The translations under genes and the position numbers were made by a program. Below, piece after piece: positions 43,699-51,133 of a stretch of DNA of 64,000 nucleotides. The stretch is from Chryseobacterium lactis (GTDB lineage Bacteria; Bacteroidota; Bacteroidia; Flavobacteriales; Weeksellaceae): positions 3,782,001-3,846,000 of the forward strand of contig NZ_CP033924.1 of NCBI RefSeq assembly GCF_003815875.1. The letters are read 5' to 3'. Numbering within the stretch: position 1 is the stretch's first letter; every line of letters begins with the position of its first letter. The notes beneath the pieces were generated by a model. That model saw nothing but the letters and a program-made list of their open reading frames with translations, made no database searches and was not told the DNA's origin.

Positions 43699-46600
43699 TG
43701 ATAAAAAACTTTATTAACAGACCGGTTTTATCTACCGTAATCTCAATTTTGATTGTGATTCTCGGTGTGCTAGGGCTGATCTCGTTACCGGTTACACAGT
43801 ATCCGGATATTGCGCCGCCTACGGTGAGTGTTTCTGCAAACTATACAGGAGCCAATGCTGAGACGGTGATGAAAAGTGTTGTAGTACCTTTGGAAGAACA
43901 GATCAACGGGGTGGAAGGAATGGATTATATTACTTCCAGTGCCGGAAATGACGGTTCTGCCCAGATCCAGGTTTTCTTCAAACAGGGAATTGACCCTGAT
44001 ATTGCAGCGGTAAACGTGCAAAACCGTGTGGCCAGAGCGACACCACTTTTGCCTTCCGAAGTAACGAGATCAGGAGTTGTGACTCAGAAACAGCAGACAA
44101 GTGCCCTGATGTATATGTCTTTCTATTCTGAAAACAAAGATCTTGATGACGTATACCTTCAGAACTTTTTGAATATCAATATTATTCCAAACCTTAAAAG
44201 GGTAAATGGTGTAGGGGATGCCAACGTTTTCGGAGGTAAAAACTACTCCATGAGAATCTGGCTTGACCCTGCAAAAATGGCTGCTTACAGCGTAACTCCT
44301 ACCGATGTTACCAATGCAATCAACGAGCAGAGTAGAGAAGCTGCGGCCGGTTCTATTGGCCAGAACAGTGGAAGTTCTTTTGAATATATCATCAAATATG
44401 TAGGTAAATTCAACGATAAGGAACAGTACGATAATATTATCATTAAATCTCTTGCAAACGGACAAAACCTGATGCTGAAAGACGTTGCTAAAGTAGAACT
44501 GGCAGGTCAGTCGTATACAGGAATCGGGGAAAACGGAAACAGCCCTTCCATCAGTATGGGGATCTTTCAGACTCCGGGTTCCAATGCACAGGAGATTATC
44601 AAAAATATCAAAACCTATCTGAAATCTGCAGAAAGTACTTTCCCTAAAGGAATTAAATATACTTTTAACTTTGATACCAACGAATTCCTTGATGCCTCTA
44701 TTGAAAAGGTAGTACATACCTTGATTGAAGCATTTATTCTGGTATTTATTGTGGTGTATATCTTCCTTCAGGATTTCAGATCTACCCTGATTCCGGCGAT
44801 TGCGGTTCCGGTATCTATTGTAGGGGCGTTCTTCTTTCTGAATCTCTTCGGATATTCATTAAACCTGTTAACCCTGTTTGCATTGGTACTTGCCATCGGT
44901 ATTGTGGTGGATGACGCTATTGTCGTCGTCGAGGCTGTTCATGCGAAGATGGAGCACGGTATTTCTGATGCTAAAAAAGCAACGGTAGAAGCAATGGATG
45001 AGATTACAGGAGCTATTATTTCTATTACTTTGGTAATGGCGGCGGTATTTATTCCCGTGACGTTTATTACCGGTCCTACAGGGGTATTCTACCAACAGTT
45101 TGGGATTACGCTGATCATAGCCATCATCATTTCTGCTATTAATGCATTAACGTTGAGTCCGGTTTTATGTTCATTATTCTTAAAACCCCACGCAGAGCAT
45201 CATAAAGAGTATAAGAGCTTAAATATAATGCAGAAGTTTTTTTATAAGTTTAATATTGCTTTTAAAACAACAACTGAACGTTACGGAAGAGGATTTGTAT
45301 TCCTGTTAAGACATAAATGGGTAACCCTTGTTATTTTCGCTGTTACCGGAGGTATCTTATTCTGGGCGAGCAGCACTATGAAGAAAGGATTTGTACCTAC
45401 AGAAGACAGAGGGATTATCTTTACAGATGTTCAGCTTCCTCCGGGAGCTTCCATGGAAAGAACGTATAACGCCTTGAAGACCCTTCAGGCTAAAGCACTG
45501 AAAGTTCCGGGAGTACAGAATGTAACAATTTCTACAGGTAGAGGATTCTTATCAGGAAACGGAAGTAACAACGGTCTTGCGTTTATTAAACTGAAACCGT
45601 TCGATGAAAGAAAAAAAGACGGCCAGACTTCTGAAGATATCACCAAAAGATTATTCGGAATTGTAGGAGCCGTTCCTGATGCCAAAGTAGTATTCTTTCA
45701 ACCGCCAAGTGTACCGGGATTTGGTAACAGTGCAGGTTTTGAAATGGTATTGCTGGACAAATCAGGTGGAGAATATGCTGACCTGGATAATAAAACCAAT
45801 GAATTCATCGGCAAACTTATGCAGAGACCGGAAATTCAATTTGCCCAGACTTCGTTCAATACAAAATATCCTCAGTATCAGATGGAGATTAATGTTCCTC
45901 TGAGCAAGCAGCTTGGGGTTTCTGTAAGTGATATTCTGGCAACCATGCAAGGGTATATTGGGGGTATTTATACCGCTGACTTTACCAAGTATGGGAAGCA
46001 GTTCAGAGTAATGGTTCAGGCACTTCCTGAAAACAGAAAAAATATAGAAAACCTAAATGAACTTTACGTAAAAACAGGTTCAGGGATTATGTCTCCGATT
46101 TCACAGTTTGTAACCTTGAAAAAAGCATATGGACCACAATCTGTAAGCCGTTATAACCTGTTTACTTCCGTGAAGGTGACAGGAGCAAACTCTGACGGAT
46201 ATAGTTCCGGAGATGCCATTGCCGCGGTACAACAGGTGGCCAATGAAACGCTGAATCAAAACTACGCAGTAGAATTTACAGGGTTGACAAGGGAAGAATT
46301 GAATTCAGGATCTCAGACCCTTCTGATTTTCGGACTAAGTTTGATCTTCGTTTACTTTATCCTTTCTGCACAGTATGAAAGTTATATCCTTCCGCTGATC
46401 GTTGTTATCTCTCTTCCTCTTGGGGTAATGGGAGCTTATTTCGGCCAGAAGATTATGGGCTTGGAAAATAATATTTATTTCCAGATTGCCCTGATCATGC
46501 TTGTGGGACTACTGGCAAAAAATGCGATTCTTATCGTCGAATTTGCTGTTCAGAGAAGGCATCATGGCGAAACGATTGTAATGTCAGCCATCAATGCAGC

Positions 46601-46844
46601 TAAAGCGAGAGTAAGACCGATTCTAATGACATCGTTTGCCTTTATCTTCGGTTTATTACCGTTAGTTCTGGCAAGTGGAATTGGTGCCGTAGGTAACAGA
46701 TCTATTGCAACCGGAGCAGCTATCGGACTATTGATAGGAACTATTTTAGGACTTTTCGTAATTCCGGTTTTGTATGTCATCTTTGAAACATTGCAGGAAA
46801 AGATCAAACCTATTAAGAAAGAAGAGATCAACTTAGCAGAATAA
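43698..46844 (+). CDS. RND efflux pump permease, HAE1/AcrB-like
   Basis: A 1048-residue proton-driven exporter of hydrophobic compounds. The protein starts MIKNFINRPVLSTVISILIVILGVLGLISLPV. The proton-relay aspartates are in GIVVDDAIVVVEAV (about residues 400-410) and the conserved lysine of TM10 in GLLAKNAILIVEFA (about 938). Two large periplasmic loops and twelve membrane helices give the AcrB layout. It lies between adaptor and channel genes, forming a full tripartite pump. The substrate range cannot be read; HAE1 pumps usually export drugs, dyes or bile-like compounds. Confidence 0.95.
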   Translation: MIKNFINRPVLSTVISILIVILGVLGLISLPVTQYPDIAPPTVSVSANYTGANAETVMKSVVVPLEEQINGVEGMDYITSSAGNDGSAQIQVFFKQGIDPDIAAVNVQNRVARATPLLPSEVTRSGVVTQKQQTSALMYMSFYSENKDLDDVYLQNFLNINIIPNLKRVNGVGDANVFGGKNYSMRIWLDPAKMAAYSVTPTDVTNAINEQSREAAAGSIGQNSGSSFEYIIKYVGKFNDKEQYDNIIIKSLANGQNLMLKDVAKVELAGQSYTGIGENGNSPSISMGIFQTPGSNAQEIIKNIKTYLKSAESTFPKGIKYTFNFDTNEFLDASIEKVVHTLIEAFILVFIVVYIFLQDFRSTLIPAIAVPVSIVGAFFFLNLFGYSLNLLTLFALVLAIGIVVDDAIVVVEAVHAKMEHGISDAKKATVEAMDEITGAIISITLVMAAVFIPVTFITGPTGVFYQQFGITLIIAIIISAINALTLSPVLCSLFLKPHAEHHKEYKSLNIMQKFFYKFNIAFKTTTERYGRGFVFLLRHKWVTLVIFAVTGGILFWASSTMKKGFVPTEDRGIIFTDVQLPPGASMERTYNALKTLQAKALKVPGVQNVTISTGRGFLSGNGSNNGLAFIKLKPFDERKKDGQTSEDITKRLFGIVGAVPDAKVVFFQPPSVPGFGNSAGFEMVLLDKSGGEYADLDNKTNEFIGKLMQRPEIQFAQTSFNTKYPQYQMEINVPLSKQLGVSVSDILATMQGYIGGIYTADFTKYGKQFRVMVQALPENRKNIENLNELYVKTGSGIMSPISQFVTLKKAYGPQSVSRYNLFTSVKVTGANSDGYSSGDAIAAVQQVANETLNQNYAVEFTGLTREELNSGSQTLLIFGLSLIFVYFILSAQYESYILPLIVVISLPLGVMGAYFGQKIMGLENNIYFQIALIMLVGLLAKNAILIVEFAVQRRHHGETIVMSAINAAKARVRPILMTSFAFIFGLLPLVLASGIGAVGNRSIATGAAIGLLIGTILGLFVIPVLYVIFETLQEKIKPIKKEEINLAE

Positions 46845-46935
46845 AATTAAGGTTTAAGAAATCAGGAGTTAGCAATTGGAAATCAATCTGAAAACTAACT
46901 TCTAATTTCTAAACTCTAACTTCTAATTAACAAAA

Positions 46936-48351
46936 ATGAAGAGTTTATTAAACATCATAAAAGGAATAACTTTCTCTGCTTTCATCCTTGGAGCCATTAC
47001 ATCCTGTATGGCCAGAAAAGAATATGAAAGACCAAAGAATGTTGTTGACGAAAAGCTTTACCGTACTGATATGCTTCCTTCAGACAGTACAAGTATCGCG
47101 AATATCTCCTGGAAAGAAATTTTCAGAGACCCAATACTTCAGGGACATATTTCGAAGGCACTGGAAAACAACCTTGATATCAGAATTGCCCTGGAAAGTA
47201 TTAATTCTGCAGAAGCTTATCTGAAGCAAAGCAAAGCCGCTTATCAACCGACTCTTTCGATCGGACCCAATTATACCTTCCAGACACAGTCGATCAATAC
47301 ACAGTTTGGACAAATCATCGGTTCAAGAAGATATGTAAACCAGTTTGATATTACAGCCAGCCTTGGTTGGGAAGCTGATATCTGGGGGAAATTGAAAGCA
47401 CAGGAAAAGGCGCAGATTGCCACCTATCTGGGAACAGTTGCGGCACATAAAGCGGTAAAAAGCAGCCTGGTTTCATCCATTGCTTCTGCCTATTATCAGT
47501 TGTTGACTTTCGATGCACAGAAAAAGATCATTTCGGAAACGATTGCGGTTCGTGAGAAGAATTTAGAAACAACAAAGGCTTTAAAAATTTCGGGGACTGT
47601 TACAGAAGTAGCGGTACAGCAAAGTGAGGCACTTGTTTTTAATGCCAAATCTTTATTGATCGATATCGACACTCAAATACAATTGCTTGAAAATACAATG
47701 AGTCTTTTGATGGGAGAACCCTCTCATACGATTGAGAGATCTACTTTGGAAAGTCAGAATCTTCCGATTGATTTAAAACTGGGCTATCCAACTCAATTAT
47801 TGGCTAACCGTCCGGATGTAATGAGAGCAGAGTACACATTGATGAATGCTTTTGAATTGACGAAGGCAGCGAAAGCTCAATTTTATCCTACCCTTAAGAT
47901 TACAGGATCTGGAGGTGTTCAGTCGGTAGATATTGACCATTTATTCAGTGTGAATTCATTGTTTGCGAACGTGGTGGCAGGACTGGCTCAGCCAATTTTG
48001 AATAAAAGAGCGATCAAAACCAACTATGATGTAAGTCTTGCCAATCAGGAAACTGCTTATCTGAATTTCAGAAAGACGGTACTTACAGCTGGGAAAGAAG
48101 TATCTGATGCCATCAGAGTTTTTTCGGTGCAGGATTCTTTTATTGATTTAAAACAAAAGGAACTGGATGCCTATAAAAAATCTGTTGATTATTCGCAGGA
48201 ATTGGTGAACTATGGTATGGCCAATTATCTTGAAGTATTGAATGCAAGTGTCAATTCATTAAACGCAGAACTTAATATTTCTAATGCACGATACAGTAAA
48301 ATGAAAGCAGCTGTTGAGCTTTATCAGGCTCTCGGTGGTGGCTGGAAATAG
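46936..48351 (+). CDS. Outer-membrane efflux channel lipoprotein (NodT/OprM-like TolC family)
   Basis: A 471-residue outer-membrane factor with a lipobox (Cys24 in GAITSC). Two internal repeats of about 200 residues each carry alpha-helical hairpins and a beta-strand pair, as in TolC proteins; QPTLSIGPNYTFQ and QFYPTLKITGSG are the repeated barrel entry sequences, and the end is typical (ARYSKMKAAVELYQALGGGW). It completes the tripartite pump; a terminator follows. It starts 91 bp after the pump gene, a gap that includes a small imperfect hairpin rather than a strong terminator. Confidence 0.93.
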   Translation: MKSLLNIIKGITFSAFILGAITSCMARKEYERPKNVVDEKLYRTDMLPSDSTSIANISWKEIFRDPILQGHISKALENNLDIRIALESINSAEAYLKQSKAAYQPTLSIGPNYTFQTQSINTQFGQIIGSRRYVNQFDITASLGWEADIWGKLKAQEKAQIATYLGTVAAHKAVKSSLVSSIASAYYQLLTFDAQKKIISETIAVREKNLETTKALKISGTVTEVAVQQSEALVFNAKSLLIDIDTQIQLLENTMSLLMGEPSHTIERSTLESQNLPIDLKLGYPTQLLANRPDVMRAEYTLMNAFELTKAAKAQFYPTLKITGSGGVQSVDIDHLFSVNSLFANVVAGLAQPILNKRAIKTNYDVSLANQETAYLNFRKTVLTAGKEVSDAIRVFSVQDSFIDLKQKELDAYKKSVDYSQELVNYGMANYLEVLNASVNSLNAELNISNARYSKMKAAVELYQALGGGWK

Positions 48352-48374
48352 AAATATTTTGCAATATAATAATA

Positions 48375-48407
48375 AAAACGTGTGTCAATTTTGACATGCG
48401 TTTTTTT
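48375..48407 (+). terminator. Terminator after the efflux operon
   Basis: A stem of about 10 bp with two wobbles (AACGTGTGTCAA with its complement) followed by seven T, 24 bp after the channel gene stop. Confidence 0.85.
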
Positions 48408-48561
48408 GTTGGAAGTTGTACGGCTAAAATATGGATCCCTGATATATTTTATCTTAGTTATCCTCAAATTTATTACTGGCGAATGTTTAGGGACAAATAG
48501 AACTTCCAGTATTTTTCTTCCGGCTTCCAACCTTTTAATATATGTTAAAAATAAAATTTCC

Positions 48562-48593
48562 TTTGGATATATGTATTCAACTACGTAGTTTTG
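48562..48593 (+). promoter_or_regulatory. Promoter of the GNAT-MarR pair
   Basis: -33 TTTG at 48562-48565 and -7 TAGTTTTG at 48586-48593, spacing 20 bases, a full consensus match. The ATG 48612 is 18 bases downstream; an in-frame TTG at 48591 would lie inside the promoter. Confidence 0.72.
48579..48590. promoter_or_regulatory. Operator candidate: 12-bp palindrome overlapping the -7 element
   Basis: AACTACGTAGTT is a perfect palindrome whose right half contains the first bases of the -7 element TAGTTTTG. The MarR gene of the same operon (49103-49582) is the obvious candidate to bind it. Confidence 0.65.
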
Positions 48594-48611
48594 TACTTTA
48601 AAATAAAATGT

Positions 48612-49100
48612 ATGGAACTGAAGATTCAACCAATAGGAAATTCATATTCAGAGCAGGCGATTGATTTGATTCTGAATATACAGCAGAAGGAATTTAATAT
48701 TCCCATTACAATAGACGACCAGCCGGATCTGATGCAGATCGAAGGTTTTTATAAGGAAGCAGGCGGCAACTTTTGGGGCGCTTTTGTAGGAGGTGAGTTG
48801 GTAGGCTCTATCGCATTGATAAAATTTGATGAAAGGGCAGGAGCCATCAGAAAAATGTTTGTTAAAAAAGAATTCAGAGGAAAAGAGTGGAATATTGCAC
48901 AGGAGTTATTGGAAGTTTTGATCTCTTTTTGCCGTGAAAATGAAATTGATGATCTGTATTTAGGAACGATAACGGTACTGAAAGCAGCCCAGCGCTTTTA
49001 TGAAAGGAATTATTTTACCAAAATCGAAAAGGTCAATCTTCCTGAAAAATTTCCTTTAATGAGCGCCGACGATATCTTTTACCATTTAAAAATAGATTAA
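48612..49100 (+). CDS. GNAT-family N-acetyltransferase
   Basis: A 162-residue acetyltransferase with the Acetyltransf_1 layout: EFNIPITIDDQPDLMQIEGFY at the substrate side, then the acetyl-CoA-binding IRKMFVKKEFRGKEWNIAQELLEVLI (R-G-K-E-W-N-I in place of the usual Q/RxxGxG/A), then LGTITVLKAAQRFYERNYFTKIEKVNLP, the typical C-terminal block. I start at the ATG 48612, 18 bases after the -7 element. It is followed two bases later by a MarR gene, so both are one operon. Fused GNAT-MarR proteins and pairs are known in this group; the substrate is unknown. Confidence 0.84.
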   Translation: MELKIQPIGNSYSEQAIDLILNIQQKEFNIPITIDDQPDLMQIEGFYKEAGGNFWGAFVGGELVGSIALIKFDERAGAIRKMFVKKEFRGKEWNIAQELLEVLISFCRENEIDDLYLGTITVLKAAQRFYERNYFTKIEKVNLPEKFPLMSADDIFYHLKID

Positions 49101-49102
49101 TT

Positions 49103-49582
49103 ATGAATGTCATTAACGAAGCAGGAATTCTTGCCATTTCGACCAGATTGCATCGTCTCAGTGAGCAATTGAGAAAGGATGGAGCAATGATCTACAAAGC
49201 ATTTGGGATTGATTTTGAACTTAAATGGTTTCCTGTTATTTTCACCATTTATCAGAAAGAAGTAGCCAGTGTTGTTGAAATAGCCAATGAAATAGGGTAT
49301 ACCCATCCATCTACGATAACCCTGCTTAAGGAACTTGAAAAACAAGAATTGATACAGTGGGAGAAGGATAAGCAGGATGAACGCAAAAGGTTATTCAAGC
49401 TAACAATGAAAGGTCGGGAACTTATTGGTAAAATGAAACCGGTCTGGGAGCTCATGTCACAGATATTGGGCGACATTGCTGATAATGAAAATAACCTTTT
49501 AAAGGCCATTGACGAAGCTGAAGACAAACTTGCCAATCAATCTTTTTATCAAAGAGCATTGCAGGTGAAGAATTCAAAATAA
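49103..49582 (+). CDS. MarR-family transcriptional regulator
   Basis: A 159-residue winged-helix protein. Recognition helix GYTHPSTITLLKELEKQELI (about 72-91) and wing KDKQDERKRLFKLTMKGREL (about 95-114) are clear. It starts right after the GNAT stop codon, in the same frame group (two bases between). A palindrome on the operon promoter suggests autoregulation. Role inferred: control of the acetyltransferase and perhaps of a resistance trait. Confidence 0.86.
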   Translation: MNVINEAGILAISTRLHRLSEQLRKDGAMIYKAFGIDFELKWFPVIFTIYQKEVASVVEIANEIGYTHPSTITLLKELEKQELIQWEKDKQDERKRLFKLTMKGRELIGKMKPVWELMSQILGDIADNENNLLKAIDEAEDKLANQSFYQRALQVKNSK

Positions 49583-49679
49583 GAAACTAATCGGATGGAG
49601 GTACTTGTATATTTTACTCGCATTCATCAGATATACAGAATATTTTTTTATGTTAAATCACAATGGGAAGATTTGTTAT

Positions 49680-49687
49680 TATATTTG
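49680..49687 (+). promoter_or_regulatory. -7 element of GG-leader peptide cassette 1
   Basis: TATATTTG matches TAnnTTTG, 26 bases before the ATG. The upstream block TTTATGTTAAATC (about 49647-49659) is repeated at the second cassette with nearly the same spacing (31 against 32 bases). Confidence 0.6.
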
Positions 49688-49712
49688 TGGCCTAATAAAT
49701 AAAAATTATACT

Positions 49713-49898
49713 ATGAAAAATTTCAAAAAGATCTCAAGAGAGCAGTTAAAACAAGTTGCAGGAGGAGGACCTTCGGGCCCGGGTGTAGGAAACTGTCGAG
49801 TTGGATACATTTATCTTTGTAAAGCAGAAGGGATTTGTGATGATGACAAGACAGAATGTGTTTGTCTTTGCGTACCAGCAAATCAAATCCCAGGATAA
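49713..49898 (+). CDS. Bacteriocin-like GG-leader peptide, copy 1 (61 residues)
   Basis: A short peptide gene; the start is the ATG 49713 (MKNFKKISREQLKQVAGG). The leader of 18 residues ends in a double glycine, the cut site of C39 peptidase-ABC exporters. The core has 43 residues with six cysteines spaced C-X7-C-X5-C-X6-C-X-C-X-C, and the motif GYIYLC near its start. Together with the copy at 59296 it belongs to the Bacteroidota bacteriocin-like leader group. No exporter or modification enzyme is nearby. It has its own promoter and a strong terminator, so it is an autonomous cassette. Antimicrobial or signal function is inferred only. Confidence 0.82.
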   Translation: MKNFKKISREQLKQVAGGGPSGPGVGNCRVGYIYLCKAEGICDDDKTECVCLCVPANQIPG

Positions 49899-49907
49899 AA
49901 TAAAAAA

Positions 49908-49949
49908 AATGCCCCAAAAAGTTAGATACTTTTTAGGGGTATTTTTTTT
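49908..49949 (+). terminator. Terminator of GG-leader cassette 1
   Basis: A stem of 14 bp with one bulge (ATGCCCC and AAAAAGT with complements) and a long T-run, ten bases after the stop. Confidence 0.85.
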
Positions 49950-49997
49950 ATTTTGCTACTTGCCCAAGATGATTTATTTAATTTTTAAAGAATCTAG

Positions 49998-50348
49998 ATG
50001 AGCTACAATATCCAACTATTTAGAATTGAAACTAAAGAAAAGGAACAAAGATTAAATCTTGAAAATTTTTTTGAAAATGATGAAAATCTCGTTCCATTTA
50101 CAGACCAACAATTGAAAGAGTTGAAGGAAATACTTTTACAATACGGATACGATTTGACAATGGAAAACCAAAATGGATTTCATTTTAACCATCAGGATGA
50201 AGATTTTGGAATGGTATTACTGACATCTAATGGCCTTTATTTTAATACCAGCTGGAATAGAAATTCAATTTTTGAAACGGGTATGGTAGCTTCGGAATTT
50301 ACAGATACCGGAGAATTTTCCAAATATGATCCTCAGAATAATGGATGA
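49998..50348 (+). CDS. Uncharacterised 116-residue protein
   Basis: No signal peptide or membrane segment. The protein starts MSYNIQLFRIETKEKEQ and has an acidic, helix-then-strand pattern (FFENDENLVPFTDQQLKELKEILLQYGYDLT, then GFHFNHQDEDFGMVLLTSNGLYFNTSW). It resembles the small cytoplasmic proteins often encoded as immunity or accessory genes in Bacteroidota, but I cannot name a family. It lies alone between the peptide cassette and a convergent gene. Confidence 0.6.
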   Translation: MSYNIQLFRIETKEKEQRLNLENFFENDENLVPFTDQQLKELKEILLQYGYDLTMENQNGFHFNHQDEDFGMVLLTSNGLYFNTSWNRNSIFETGMVASEFTDTGEFSKYDPQNNG

Positions 50349-50365
50349 GAGGAGACATAGTAAAA

Positions 50366-51001
50366 TTATTCACAAATTATATTTACAGGTTTCGTGAAGG
50401 AATCGATATTTTTTAAGTACAATTTTTCTTCCTCAGTTAATGTACTAATTCCAAGTCCTATATCTTCCCTTGCTTCTCCGTTTTTGCGTGTAAGAGCAAA
50501 CTCAATGGCTTCAATTTTAGGTTTTTTATTAATTCCAAGCAAAGTCAGATCTATTTGTTGCCCTTCTTTGATTTCTCCTTTTATCATTTCTCCCAGGAGA
50601 AAGAATTTTCTTCCTGTAATTTGTAAAACACTTTTGATCTTAAATTCAGCAACTACTAAATGATGCCAGCTATATCCGCAATATCTGCATTGTTTTGCAT
50701 ATGGAGTACGGGCAAGTTTGTTGCATTTCGGGCAGTTGTTAAAAAACACCTTTTCAGGAGTTTCAGTCATTATCCGCGTTACAATGTTTTGTTCAAAGAT
50801 CTCATAACCATTTTCCAATAGATTTGTAATTTCAGGATCAGAACTTATCCAGCCTCTATCTATCATTATCTTTCTGAATTGTGGATTTTCATTACTCTTG
50901 AAAGAAGAAATTTGATGTTTTAGGGCTAACTTTTCATGTTTCGTTATTAATTCACTGAAATAGTTGATAATATAATTCGTCGTTTCCTGATCCATATCCA
51001 A
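50366..51001 (-). CDS. Uncharacterised protein with a zinc-ribbon-like motif
   Basis: A 211-residue cytoplasmic protein. Residues about 94-113 hold CPKCNKLARTPYAKQCRYCGY, a CxxC-X12-CxxC zinc ribbon. The N-terminal half is helical and charged; the C-terminal half (VLQITGRKFFLLGEMIKGEIKEGQQIDL) looks like a beta-barrel similar to the domain of translation-factor-type proteins (a KGEIKEGQ-like turn), which is only a resemblance. It is convergent with the gene at 49998. Function unknown. Confidence 0.65.
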   Translation of the reverse strand: MDMDQETTNYIINYFSELITKHEKLALKHQISSFKSNENPQFRKIMIDRGWISSDPEITNLLENGYEIFEQNIVTRIMTETPEKVFFNNCPKCNKLARTPYAKQCRYCGYSWHHLVVAEFKIKSVLQITGRKFFLLGEMIKGEIKEGQQIDLTLLGINKKPKIEAIEFALTRKNGEAREDIGLGISTLTEEEKLYLKNIDSFTKPVNIICE

Positions 51002-51076
51002 TTGAAAAGAGTTAAATGATTTTGATTATTTTTCTTGTCTAATGTATTATTTATTTCTTTAAAATAATCATATAAT

Positions 51077-51104
51077 AAAAGAACCCGCCAATTCTGGCGG
51101 GTTC
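51077..51104 (-). terminator. Terminator of the TonB receptor gene
   Basis: A perfect 10-bp GC-rich stem (GAACCCGCCA and complement) with loop ATTC, followed on the minus strand by TTTTATTATA, 30 bp past the receptor stop. Confidence 0.88.
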
Positions 51105-51133
51105 AATTGATTTATTATTGAAATAATATTGTA

